Below are positions 1 through 8,200 of a stretch of DNA of 64,000 nucleotides, one piece after another (the first letter of the stretch is position 1; every line of letters starts with the position of its first letter). Made by a program: the position numbers and the translations under genes. Origin of the DNA: an uncultured Mycoplasmatota bacterium (GTDB lineage Bacteria; Bacillota_I; Bacilli_A; RF39; UBA660). The notes beneath the pieces were generated by a model. It did no database searches, was not told the origin of the DNA, and was given only the letters and a program-made list of their open reading frames with translations. Location of the stretch: contig USNG01000001.1 of the NCBI GenBank assembly GCA_900556025.1, positions 1-64,000 of the forward strand, given 5' to 3'.

Positions 1-28
1 TTTGTACTGGATGTATTCCCTTTTTCAT
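1..28 (-). CDS. rpmE: Ribosomal protein L31 (5' end only)
   Basis: The first nine codons read MKKGIHPVQ, the typical start of bacterial L31 (MKKGIHP). An AGGAGG ribosome-binding site lies at 36-41, seven bases before the ATG. The rest of the gene lies beyond the left window edge, so it cannot be said whether this is the zinc-binding (CxxC) or zinc-free form. It has its own promoter at 84-112. L31 near prfA/prmC/murA matches the order in other Bacilli. Confidence 0.85.
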
Positions 29-83
29 ATTTTATCCTCCTCGCCATAACTAATTGATAGTTATAGAAATAACTTCATTTGGT

Positions 84-112
84 ATTATACATACTTTTTT
101 GTATAAAATCAA
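84..112 (-). promoter_or_regulatory. Sigma-A-type promoter of rpmE
   Basis: Read on the minus strand: -35 TTGATT (107-112), 17-bp spacer, -10 TATAAT (84-89). The -10 end of the spacer (A-run then GTATG) is nearly identical to the rpoE promoter at 4895-4922. Confidence 0.7.
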
Positions 113-133
113 GTAATAATTGTCAAATATGAG

Positions 134-667
134 CTATTTTATGCTTTCTTTTATTGATTTTATGTTTGATTCTATATCATTTTTGAATAATATTTGATTA
201 TAATTTTCATTTTCAGTTATATTTTGATTACAATCGTATTCAGCTATTATTACTTTAGAATGTGATATTTTATTGATTAAATTAATTAAATTATTTTTTT
301 CTTCTTGTTTTGATAAGATATAATTATTAAATTGTTTTTGACTATTACATTTACTTGTTAACTTTTTATTATTTAAATTTATTATTATGTAGTCTGCACT
401 ATTGATTAGTTGGTTTAAATAAATATTTTTATCTTTTAAAATATAATAGTCGTTATTTTTAATATTTTTAATTAAGTTATTATAGTTTATATCATCATAA
501 AGAAAGTATTTAATATTATAATCAGTGAATTCTTCTGAATTTATTTTAGATAAATATTTTGTTTCTCCTAGAAAGAGAATTGTTTCTTTGTTTGATTTAT
601 TAAATTTATTTGTTATGAATATTGAAACTATTATCAAGAAAAAAATAACTGGTAGTATTTTTTTCAT
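134..667 (-). CDS. Unrecognised membrane-anchored protein, 177 aa
   Basis: I do not recognise the family. Residues 4-20 form one N-terminal hydrophobic segment (signal anchor), followed by a Lys/Asn-rich outside domain. A short hydrophobic strand ending in a Gly (ILFLGE, near residue 30) and a later ADYIIINL strand faintly recall the first and middle strands of SGNH hydrolases, but no catalytic Ser or His-Asp motif is visible, so no function is assigned. Its AGGTGA ribosome-binding site and the 20-base gap after murA suggest co-transcription with murA. The nearest following gene, rpmE, has a separate promoter. Confidence 0.6.
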   Translation of the reverse strand: MKKILPVIFFLIIVSIFITNKFNKSNKETILFLGETKYLSKINSEEFTDYNIKYFLYDDINYNNLIKNIKNNDYYILKDKNIYLNQLINSADYIIINLNNKKLTSKCNSQKQFNNYILSKQEEKNNLINLINKISHSKVIIAEYDCNQNITENENYNQILFKNDIESNIKSIKESIK

Positions 668-687
668 ATATTATCACCTAATATATT

Positions 688-1941
688 TTACTCAGTTATT
701 TCTATTTTAGCACCTACATTTTGTAATTTATTTACTATATTGCTGTAACCTCTTAATATTTGTTCACAGTTTTCAATTACAGTTGTTCCTTCGGCTATTA
801 ATCCAGCTATTAGAAGTGAAGCTCCACCTCTTAAATCAGTAGCTATAACGTTAGTTCCTTTTAGTTTTCTAGGACCTTTAATTTCTAACCTATTTAAAGT
901 TAATATATTCGTTATGGCTCCCATTCTATTTAAGTCATAGGTATTCTTAAATCTATTTTCATAGATAGTTTCTTCAATATGTGAAATTCCATGTGCTTGT
1001 GTTAATAAAGTTGTTATTGGTTGTTGCAAATCAGTTGCAAAACCTGGAAATACTTGTGTTTTAACATCTACTGCTTTTAAATAATCACATTTTGATATAG
1101 TTAGTGTATCATTTGATATTTTATATGTTACGCCTATTTCTTTTAATTTAGATAGTAATGATTCAATATGAGCTTTAATTATACCTTTAATTTTTAAATT
1201 ATCTCCAAGTAAAGCTCCCATTATAATAAATGTTCCTGTTTCAATTCTATCAGGGAAAACATCTATAACTCCTGTTTCTAAATTTTTATTTCCATCTATT
1301 TCTATTGTTTTAGTTCCTGCGCCTCTAATATTAACACCCATATTTATTAAAAATGATGCTATGTTGACTATTTCTGGTTCGGTTGCAGCATTTTCTATAA
1401 TAGTTGTTCCTTCTGCTCCTGTTGCTGCTAACATGATATTTATAGTTGCTCCTACACTTGGAAAATCAAAATAAATTTTCTTTCCTACTAGTTTATCAGC
1501 TGTTATTCTATATCTATTTTTTACTATTTCTACTTTTGCGCCTAAATTTTCAAATCCTTTTATGTGAATATCTATAGGTCTTGCTCCTATATTACATCCT
1601 CCTGGAAAAGATATTTCTACTTCTCCAAATTTTGCAAGAAGTGCTCCCATAAAATAATAAGAAGCTCTCATTTGAACGCTAAGTTCTTCAGGTATTGGTC
1701 TATTCTTTATCTCACTAGAATCAATTATTAAAGCATCACCTTTATGCTCTACTTTACAATTAAGTAATTCCATTATTTTTATTAAATAATCAATATCTCT
1801 TATTTCTGGTATATTATAAATTGTACTTTTTTTATTTGCTAGTATCGCAGCAGGTAATAATGCTACTGCACTATTTTTCATTCCACTTATTTTAATCTCT
1901 CCGGATAAAGTGTGTTGACCTTCTATTGTTAATTTTGACAT
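688..1941 (-). CDS. murA: UDP-N-acetylglucosamine 1-carboxyvinyltransferase
   Basis: MurA adds enolpyruvate from PEP to UDP-GlcNAc, the first committed step of peptidoglycan synthesis, in the cytoplasm. The 417-residue length and the EPSP-synthase fold are full for the family. The fosfomycin-target cysteine is visible in FPGGCNIGARP (Cys116), and the N-terminal KNSAVALLPAAIL substrate-binding segment is intact. The start has an AGGTGA ribosome-binding site. Low-GC Gram-positives often carry two murA copies; the sequence alone does not say which paralogue this is, although proximity to prfA and rpmE recalls the murAB position. Confidence 0.95.
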   Translation of the reverse strand: MSKLTIEGQHTLSGEIKISGMKNSAVALLPAAILANKKSTIYNIPEIRDIDYLIKIMELLNCKVEHKGDALIIDSSEIKNRPIPEELSVQMRASYYFMGALLAKFGEVEISFPGGCNIGARPIDIHIKGFENLGAKVEIVKNRYRITADKLVGKKIYFDFPSVGATINIMLAATGAEGTTIIENAATEPEIVNIASFLINMGVNIRGAGTKTIEIDGNKNLETGVIDVFPDRIETGTFIIMGALLGDNLKIKGIIKAHIESLLSKLKEIGVTYKISNDTLTISKCDYLKAVDVKTQVFPGFATDLQQPITTLLTQAHGISHIEETIYENRFKNTYDLNRMGAITNILTLNRLEIKGPRKLKGTNVIATDLRGGASLLIAGLIAEGTTVIENCEQILRGYSNIVNKLQNVGAKIEITE

Positions 1942-1970
1942 AAATCACCTAAAAAGCCTTTCTTAATAAT

Positions 1971-1999
1971 AATATACTATTAATTATTCTTTTTATCAA
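1971..1999 (-). promoter_or_regulatory. Sigma-A-type promoter of murA
   Basis: Minus-strand -35 TTGATA (1994-1999), 17-bp spacer, -10 TATATT (1971-1976), about 30 bp before the murA ATG. Confidence 0.55.
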
Positions 2000-2032
2000 T
2001 GAAATATGCTTATTTTTGATTTTTCATTTACA

Positions 2033-2533
2033 CTAAAATAGCTTTTTTAGAGCTTCTATTAACTTAAATTTATATTCTATGTTATCTTCTTTACTATTAT
2101 CTATAAAACATAATGGTGGGTATAACATACACCAATAATTGTTTCCTTTAGCTTCTCCAATTTCTATAACTAAAGATTCATACTCACCTTCTACAAATTC
2201 TATTCCTTCATATTCTTTTTTAGGAAATTTATTAAGTCCATATGAAATTTTGAAATCTTTATCATAATTGTTACTTTCAAATACTTTTTCTATCTTTGAT
2301 TCTATAGCTGAAATACTATTATTTATATTTTTTCTTGTTTCTTCTATGCTTTTATTGTCTACAAATATTAAATCTGATATTTCCGATACTATTTTTTCTT
2401 TAATTAATATATCTTTTGATGAATTACTGTTTGCAATAACTCTGAATCTAATAATATCATTTGATATATCATTATTTCTATTTAATAAAATTATACTGAT
2501 TAATATTAGTATTATAATTAAGACTTTTTTCAT
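2033..2533 (-). CDS. spoIIR: Stage II sporulation protein R
   Basis: SpoIIR is the forespore signal that triggers SpoIIGA to process pro-sigma-E in the mother cell. Family signatures are present: an N-terminal membrane/signal segment (residues 3-18), IRFRVIANSNSSKD near residue 28, and the C-terminal block with YESLVIEIGEAKGNNYWCMLYPPLCF. The 166-residue length is slightly short, with the family's variable C-terminus trimmed. The neighbouring prmC-spoIIR arrangement also occurs in Bacillus. Its start codon lies directly after a terminator-like hairpin whose 3' arm borders the ribosome-binding sequence (see 2537-2571). It is direct evidence that the lineage has, or recently had, endospore formation. 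Confidence 0.9.
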   Translation of the reverse strand: MKKVLIIILILISIILLNRNNDISNDIIRFRVIANSNSSKDILIKEKIVSEISDLIFVDNKSIEETRKNINNSISAIESKIEKVFESNNYDKDFKISYGLNKFPKKEYEGIEFVEGEYESLVIEIGEAKGNNYWCMLYPPLCFIDNSKEDNIEYKFKLIEALKKLF

Positions 2534-2536
2534 ATA

Positions 2537-2571
2537 AAAACCAACCTTTCAATATATTATTGGTTGGTTTT
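2537..2571 (-). terminator. Terminator of the rpoE-prfA-prmC operon, abutting spoIIR
   Basis: Ten-base arms AAAACCAACC (2562-2571 region read on the minus strand) and GGTTGGTTTT (2537-2546) enclose a 15-base loop, with a T-rich end TTTTTAT that runs into the spoIIR ATG (2531-2533). The likely spoIIR ribosome-binding sequence GAAAGG straddles loop and stem, so the hairpin could also limit translation. Confidence 0.7.
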
Positions 2572-2579
2572 CTAAAATA

Positions 2580-3320
2580 TTATTCACTAATTATAAAGAT
2601 ATATCTATCTTTTCCAGATAAGTCTTTTTCTGTAATTATCTTTTCAGTTTTAAAAATAGTTCTTGCAAACTCTGTTATTGATTTACTTTGTTGATAACCT
2701 ATTTCAAAAGCAATTAAGAATTTATCATTTAAATATTTCTTACATTCAGATAATATTTTCTTATAAAAATATAATCCTGAATCCTCTGCGAATAAAGCTA
2801 AATGTGGTTCATAATTATAAACTGAATCCATTATTTCTTCATTATAGTCTATATAAGGTGGATTACTTATGATAATATCATATTTACCATTTATGTTTTG
2901 AAATATATCACTTTTTATAAATTCTATTTTTGTTTCATTATTGATTGAATTTTGTTTTGCTAGATTTAAGCATTCTTCTGATATATCAGAAGCGGTTACT
3001 TCACTATTTAAATTCTTACTTAAAGATATAGCTATTGCCCCACTACCTGTTCCTATGTCTAATATTTTTACTTTATCATTAAATAATTTTTTTGATAAAT
3101 TGATTGTTTTTTCAACTAAATATTCTGTTTCATATCTTGGTATTAGAACATTTTCATTAACATTAATTTGATATCCATAGAAATTAACATACCCAATCAA
3201 ATATTGGATTGGGTATCTATTTAATAACTTTTTATAGTCAGTTTCTATATCTTTACTTACTTTTAATAATTCTTTAGCTTCTGTATTAGAAATTCCTAAA
3301 TCAGTTATTTTATTAATCAT
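2580..3320 (-). CDS. prmC: Peptide chain release factor N5-glutamine methyltransferase
   Basis: PrmC methylates the Gln of the GGQ motif in release factors using S-adenosylmethionine. The Rossmann motif I (VKILDIGTGSGAIAISL) and the catalytic NPPY motif (IISNPPYIDYNEE) are intact. I place the start at the ATG at 3318-3320 (MINKITDLG), because GGAG sits about nine bases upstream and the start overlaps the prfA stop by 8 bp; an upstream in-frame ATG at 3356 lacks a ribosome-binding site. Translational coupling to its substrate gene prfA is typical. Confidence 0.92.
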   Translation of the reverse strand: MINKITDLGISNTEAKELLKVSKDIETDYKKLLNRYPIQYLIGYVNFYGYQINVNENVLIPRYETEYLVEKTINLSKKLFNDKVKILDIGTGSGAIAISLSKNLNSEVTASDISEECLNLAKQNSINNETKIEFIKSDIFQNINGKYDIIISNPPYIDYNEEIMDSVYNYEPHLALFAEDSGLYFYKKILSECKKYLNDKFLIAFEIGYQQSKSITEFARTIFKTEKIITEKDLSGKDRYIFIISE

Positions 3321-4374
3321 TATGTTCTCCAAGATGCATTCTTTCATCTTCGGCAATTAAAGCTTCGATAAGCTCTTCTAAATCGCCTTCCATAATTTTA
3401 TCTAAATGCATAACTGTATAATTAATTCTATGATCAGTTAATCTATTTTGTGGGTAGTTATATGTTCTTATTTTTTCTGCTCTATCTCCAGTACCTATTT
3501 TACTTCTTCTTTCATTACCAAGTTTTTCATCTTGTTCACGTTGTTTTAAATCATAAAGTCTTGTTTTAAGAATTTGCATAGCTCTTTCTTTATTTTTTAT
3601 TTGACTTCTTTCTACTTGGCAATAAACTATTATTCCTGTTGGAATATGAGTAAGTCTTACAGCAGAATCAGTTGTATTAACACATTGTCCCCCTGCTCCA
3701 CTACTTCTTGTAATATCTACTCTTACATCACTATCTTTTATTTCAATATCTATTTCTTCTACTTCTGGCATAACTAAAACAGTAGCAGTTGATGTATGAA
3801 CTCTTCCTTGAGATTCTGTTTCTGGAACTCTTTGTACTCTGTGTGCTCCACTTTCATATTTTAATTTTGAATATACAGCTTCACCACTAATTACTACTTC
3901 TATTTGTGAATATCCTCCACTTTCTCCAGGAACTTCATGAGTTATTTCTAATTTCCAGCCTTGTTTTTCAGCATATTTACTGTACATTCTAAATAAATCT
4001 CCAGCAAATATATTAGCTTCATCTCCACCTGCTGCTCCACGAATTTCCATAACAATATTCTTTTCATCATTAGGATCTTTTGGTAATAACATAACTTTTA
4101 ATTTATTTTCTAAATTATCTCTTTCAGCATGTAGATTATCTAATTCCTCATTAGCAAACTCTCTCATATCAGGTTCTTTAAGCATTTCTTTTGCTGCTTC
4201 AATATCATCTAATACAGTTTTATATTTTCTATAAGTTTCAACTGTTTTTTCAATAGAGTTCTTTTCTTTAGATATTTCTTGCATTTTTTTATAATCTTCA
4301 TAAATCTCTGGTTTTAATAGTTCATTACAAAGATTATTATATTTTTCTTCTAATATTTCTAATCTTTCTTTCAT
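3313..4374 (-). CDS. prfA: Peptide chain release factor 1
   Basis: RF1 recognises UAA and UAG and releases the finished peptide. The 353 residues include the hydrolysis motif GAGGQCVN and, before it, the codon-recognition domain with a tripeptide-like region around HRVQRVPETESQGRVHTST. A ribosome-binding site AAAGGA precedes the ATG. It is the middle gene of rpoE-prfA-prmC. Genes of the window also end in TGA, so RF2 must be encoded elsewhere. Confidence 0.96.
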   Translation of the reverse strand: MKERLEILEEKYNNLCNELLKPEIYEDYKKMQEISKEKNSIEKTVETYRKYKTVLDDIEAAKEMLKEPDMREFANEELDNLHAERDNLENKLKVMLLPKDPNDEKNIVMEIRGAAGGDEANIFAGDLFRMYSKYAEKQGWKLEITHEVPGESGGYSQIEVVISGEAVYSKLKYESGAHRVQRVPETESQGRVHTSTATVLVMPEVEEIDIEIKDSDVRVDITRSSGAGGQCVNTTDSAVRLTHIPTGIIVYCQVERSQIKNKERAMQILKTRLYDLKQREQDEKLGNERRSKIGTGDRAEKIRTYNYPQNRLTDHRINYTVMHLDKIMEGDLEELIEALIAEDERMHLGEHND

Positions 4375-4411
4375 ATTTGTTCCTTTCTATTTTATTTGAA
4401 ATAAACATGAG

Positions 4412-4852
4412 CTAAAGATCTGATTCGTCTTCGTATCCTTCATCAACGATAACTAAATCTTTATAGTCATCATCTTCTTTATCATCATCCATATCATCTA
4501 TATCATCATAGTAGTCAGATTCTTCATTTTCTTCATAATCTTTTTCTTCTTCTGGAATGATGTCATCATCTTCATCTTCTAATTCTTTAATATTTATTTC
4601 AGATGTATGATTTTCTCTTAAGTCCCAATATCCTTTTTCTAATTGAATAAATCTTTTTTCTGTTGCTAATAAAGCAAAAAAATCTCCAATTTGATTTTCA
4701 AATGCGCTATCACCTAAATTTAGGGTATCACATATTATTTTAAATATATCATTAATTTTCATTTTTTTACCTTTTTCTTTTAAGATAATGTAAGCAATAT
4801 CATCAAAAGGTAATACTTCTAAATCTTCTTTACTTATTGTTTTAAATTTCAT
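4412..4852 (-). CDS. rpoE: RNA polymerase delta subunit
   Basis: The delta subunit of Firmicutes RNA polymerase increases promoter selectivity and recycling. The first ~75 residues form the HARE-HTH winged-helix domain (IILKEKGKKMKINDIFKII); the C-terminal half is an acidic, disordered tail of Asp/Glu runs (about residues 80-146), which is diagnostic. The ribosome-binding site is AGGAGG. It heads an operon with prfA and prmC, 37 bp upstream of prfA, and has its own promoter at 4895-4922. Confidence 0.93.
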   Translation of the reverse strand: MKFKTISKEDLEVLPFDDIAYIILKEKGKKMKINDIFKIICDTLNLGDSAFENQIGDFFALLATEKRFIQLEKGYWDLRENHTSEINIKELEDEDDDIIPEEEKDYEENEESDYYDDIDDMDDDKEDDDYKDLVIVDEGYEDESDL

Positions 4853-4894
4853 TATTTTAAAGCCTCCTCAAGCCCTTTTCTTCTTTCCATTAAA

Positions 4895-4922
4895 ATTATA
4901 CATACTTTTTTTTATAAATCAA
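4895..4922 (-). promoter_or_regulatory. Sigma-A-type promoter of rpoE operon
   Basis: Minus-strand -35 TTGATT (4917-4922), 16-bp spacer with an A-run, -10 TATAAT (4895-4900). It closely resembles the rpmE promoter at 84-112. Confidence 0.65.
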
Positions 4923-4969
4923 GTATTTTTTATCTATTTACATCTCATAATAAATAACAGGTAATAATT

Positions 4970-6892
4970 ATGAAATATATAAACAAATTTTTAAAAATTT
5001 TAATTTTAATTATTTTTGCTATTATTATAATAGATATATCATTTTATGTGTATGCTTATATCACACCTAAATTTCCTATTTATACAAATAATAATATTAC
5101 TTATTATGATATAAATGATAATGATATGTTTAATTCTAATAATAATGATTATGTTAAACTTGATGAAATAAGTCCTGATGTTATTAATGCTATTGTGTCT
5201 ATCGAAGATAAAAATTTTTACAAACATAATGGATTTGATTTCCTTAGAATAGCTAAAGCTATGATTATTAATATAACTAGTGGAAAAATAAAACAAGGTG
5301 CTTCTACTATATCTCAACAGTATGTAAAAAATCTTTATTTGACATTTGATAAGACTTGGAAAAGAAAAATCAAAGAAGCTTTTTTAACTATAGAACTTGA
5401 AACTCATTATAGTAAAGAAGAAATACTTGAAGGTTATTTAAATACTATTAATTTTGGGGCTGGATGCTATGGAATTAAGAATGCTAGTAATTATTATTTT
5501 AATAAAGAGCCTAAAGATTTAACTATTGAAGAAGCTACTCTTTTAGTTGGTATACCTAAGAGTCCTACATATTTTAATCCTATTACTAACTATGATAATT
5601 CTAAGAGTAGACAATATGATGTTATTTATAGTATGTATAAAAATAATTATATTAGTAAAAATGATATTGATAAAATATATAATAAAGAATTAAATTTTTA
5701 TGGAAAAAAAGAAAAACATGAATTATCTAGTATTTATTATTATAGAGATTCTGTATTAAAAGAAATGTCAAATATTAGTGAAACACCTGATACTTTACTT
5801 GACTTAAAAAAAATTAAAATATACACAAATTTTAATAGTGATGTGCAAAAAACTTTAGAAAATAATATTGATGAGGAAACTAAAAATACTAAAATGCAAA
5901 TAGCTTCTACTGTAATTGATCCTCAAACTGGAAAAGTACTTGCTTTAATTGGAGGTAAAGATTATTCTATAAGTCAATATAATAGAGCTAGTTCAGCTAA
6001 AAGACAAGTTGGTTCTACTATTAAACCTTTTTTATATTATTCAGCTTTAGAGAATGGCTTTACGCCTTCTAGTACATTTTTAAGTGAAAGAACTACATTT
6101 AATATAGGCAGTGAATTATATTCTCCTAAAAACGCTAATAATGTGTATGCTAATAAAAATATATCTATGGTATCTGCTATTGCTTATTCAGATAATATTT
6201 ATGCTCTTAAAACTCATTTATTTCTTGGAGAAGATAATTTATCTAAAATGATAGAAAGAGTCAAGATTAAAACACCAGTTAAAAACAATGCTAGTGCTGC
6301 TCTTGGAACAACTGAAATTAATATGTTAGATTATGCTAATGGTTTTATTACTTTAGCAAATGAAGGTAAACATGAAAGTCCTCATTTAATAGAAAGAATT
6401 GAGGATGCTAATGGTAACATTATATATGAATACAAGTATGAAAATGAGTATGTTCTAAATAAAAAATATGTTTATATTTTAAATAATCTTTTAACTTCTA
6501 CATATAACTATAGTCTTGTAAATTATGCTTCACCTACTTTAGTTAGCATTTCTAATAAATTAGATAGTAAATATGCTGTTAAAAGTGGTAGTACAGCTAC
6601 TGATTATTGGACAGTTGGATATAACAAAGATGTACTTATTCTTGTTTGGGCTGGTAATGATGATAATAGTAAAGTTAAATCTTCTGAATCAAGAATTACT
6701 AAATATATTTGGGCTAATACTATAACTAATTTAGATGTAAATAAAAAGGAATGGTATGATATTCCTAAAGGTGTTTCTTCAAGTGTTATTGATCCCATTA
6801 GTGGTGATGTTTCAGCAAAAGGTTTTGTTTGTTATTATGAAAAAGGTACTGAGCCTAATTATGTTTATAATAATATTTTTGATCCAAATTAA
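4970..6892 (+). CDS. Class A penicillin-binding protein (transglycosylase/transpeptidase)
   Basis: This bifunctional enzyme polymerises glycan strands from lipid II and cross-links them outside the membrane. It has one N-terminal membrane anchor (residues 7-28), a GT51 domain with the catalytic Glu in EDKNFYKHNGFD and the QGASTISQQ motif, and a transpeptidase domain with SxxK (GSTIK), SxN (YSDN) and K[ST]G (VKSGS). The 640-residue length is that of a short PBP1/PBP2A-like enzyme with no PASTA or FN3 tail. It is the only plus-strand gene left of oriC, so it is transcribed against replication. A terminator follows directly. Confidence 0.93.
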   Translation: MKYINKFLKILILIIFAIIIIDISFYVYAYITPKFPIYTNNNITYYDINDNDMFNSNNNDYVKLDEISPDVINAIVSIEDKNFYKHNGFDFLRIAKAMIINITSGKIKQGASTISQQYVKNLYLTFDKTWKRKIKEAFLTIELETHYSKEEILEGYLNTINFGAGCYGIKNASNYYFNKEPKDLTIEEATLLVGIPKSPTYFNPITNYDNSKSRQYDVIYSMYKNNYISKNDIDKIYNKELNFYGKKEKHELSSIYYYRDSVLKEMSNISETPDTLLDLKKIKIYTNFNSDVQKTLENNIDEETKNTKMQIASTVIDPQTGKVLALIGGKDYSISQYNRASSAKRQVGSTIKPFLYYSALENGFTPSSTFLSERTTFNIGSELYSPKNANNVYANKNISMVSAIAYSDNIYALKTHLFLGEDNLSKMIERVKIKTPVKNNASAALGTTEINMLDYANGFITLANEGKHESPHLIERIEDANGNIIYEYKYENEYVLNKKYVYILNNLLTSTYNYSLVNYASPTLVSISNKLDSKYAVKSGSTATDYWTVGYNKDVLILVWAGNDDNSKVKSSESRITKYIWANTITNLDVNKKEWYDIPKGVSSSVIDPISGDVSAKGFVCYYEKGTEPNYVYNNIFDPN

Positions 6893-6920
6893 AACACAGA
6901 ATAAATCTGTGTTCTTTTTT
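6893..6920. terminator. Terminator between convergent genes
   Basis: Stem AACACAGA (6893-6900), loop ATAAA, stem TCTGTGTT (6906-6913), then CTTTTTTA. It ends the penicillin-binding protein gene; on the other strand the hairpin is followed by a weaker TTTTAATTT tract, so it may serve both genes. Confidence 0.8.
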
Positions 6921-6921
6921 A

Positions 6922-8082
6922 TTAATCTAATTTTGCTCCGCAGTTACTACAGAATTTTCCTGTTCCTTTTGTATGGCATTCAGGACATTCTTTAGTTTCT
7001 TCTTCTTTAATTTCAACAATTGGTTCTTCTGTTCTACCAAAGATTGTTCCCATTTCTGGTTGTTGATTTCCTGGTTGATATCCAGCTACATCTGATCCTT
7101 GATTTGCAGCATTCATCATACTTCCAGCTGCTCCACTTGCCATATTCATTCCCATGAATCCCATCATTGCTCCATTTTCATTACTTGAAGCATTTCTTAG
7201 AGCATCTGCAGAAGCACTAGCCATTAATCCAGATTGTAAATTCTTATTAGAGAAAATAGTTGCTTCATCAATCTTATTAACTTTTGTCATTGAATCAGCA
7301 GTTAAGTTAATATCTCCAATAGCTACATCTGTGATTTCTAAACCATAATTTTTTCTCCATGATTCATCTAAACATACATTCATTTCATTTGAAATATCAC
7401 TATTATATAGACTAATATCTCCAAATGAAACTTTATGTTTTCTCATAACTACTGAAATAGCTTGAGTAACTTGTTCTACGAATTTAGCTTGTAATTGACT
7501 TCCAACAATTTCTTCAAATGTAACAGTATCTTCTGGATTTGCTCCGATTACACTATTAACTAAAAGAATTGGGTCAACTACTTTAAACGCATATTCTCCA
7601 AAGAATGTTACTTCTAACATACCATATTTTTCATCAGTAATTTTTTTAGGTTGTGGTGAACCAAATTTATTTCCAGTAATAGTTAATAAATTAACAAAAT
7701 ATACTCTTTGATCTTTAGCAGTTTGTCCACCATAAGTGAATCTCTTACCAATAGTTTTGAAAGTATCAATAATTCCTTTTCCTAAACCACCAGTAAAAAT
7801 ACTTGGTTCACTACTTGTATCATAATAGAAAGTTCCAGCTTCTGCTGTAAATTCTTTAATCTCTCCATTATCAATAATCATCATTGCCATTCCTTGTGGA
7901 ACTGCAATTGTACTACCATTTGAAATTATTCCTTCTGAAGGATTTTTATTTCCTTCTCCGTGATTAACTACTCCTTTTTGAATAATAACGTTTTTTGCTA
8001 TAGTTGGGCAAGTTACAAATTCTTTAAATTGATCACCTAAAGCTGAAGTAGTAGCTCCAGATAATGCTTTAATTAATCCCAT
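6922..8082 (-). CDS. SPFH-domain protein with C-terminal zinc ribbon (YdjI-like)
   Basis: About residues 1-300 match the SPFH/Band-7-type 'virion core protein-like' family (B. subtilis YdjI), which in Bacillus helps place PspA-type stress proteins at the membrane. Visible signs are the conserved start MGLIKALSGATTSALGDQFKEFV, a beta-rich core and an alpha-helical stretch with Ala/Gly/Met-rich flexible segments (about 285-345). The last ~25 residues form a zinc ribbon, CPEC...CSNC. No N-terminal membrane helix is seen, which fits peripheral membrane assembly. No psp-like partner is adjacent. The promoter at 8114-8142 suggests a single-gene unit. Confidence 0.85.
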   Translation of the reverse strand: MGLIKALSGATTSALGDQFKEFVTCPTIAKNVIIQKGVVNHGEGNKNPSEGIISNGSTIAVPQGMAMMIIDNGEIKEFTAEAGTFYYDTSSEPSIFTGGLGKGIIDTFKTIGKRFTYGGQTAKDQRVYFVNLLTITGNKFGSPQPKKITDEKYGMLEVTFFGEYAFKVVDPILLVNSVIGANPEDTVTFEEIVGSQLQAKFVEQVTQAISVVMRKHKVSFGDISLYNSDISNEMNVCLDESWRKNYGLEITDVAIGDINLTADSMTKVNKIDEATIFSNKNLQSGLMASASADALRNASSNENGAMMGFMGMNMASGAAGSMMNAANQGSDVAGYQPGNQQPEMGTIFGRTEEPIVEIKEEETKECPECHTKGTGKFCSNCGAKLD

Positions 8083-8113
8083 AAATCTACCTCTTTTCTA
8101 TTTATCTGATTTA

Positions 8114-8142
8114 AGTATACCATTTATTTAATTCTTAGTAAA
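8114..8142 (-). promoter_or_regulatory. Promoter of the SPFH gene
   Basis: Minus-strand -35 TTTACT (8137-8142), 17-bp spacer, -10 TATACT (8114-8119) preceded by an extended TGG. Confidence 0.55.
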
Positions 8143-8163
8143 ACATTTTTATTTTAATAATGT

Positions 8164-8200
8164 AAATAAAAAAGACAAAATACATTAAGCATTTTTGTCT
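8164..8200 (-). terminator. Terminator of noc
   Basis: Read on the minus strand, AGACAAAAA (8192-8200) pairs with TTTTGTCT (8173-8180), followed by TTTTTATTT. The noc stop codon lies inside the loop. Confidence 0.7.
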
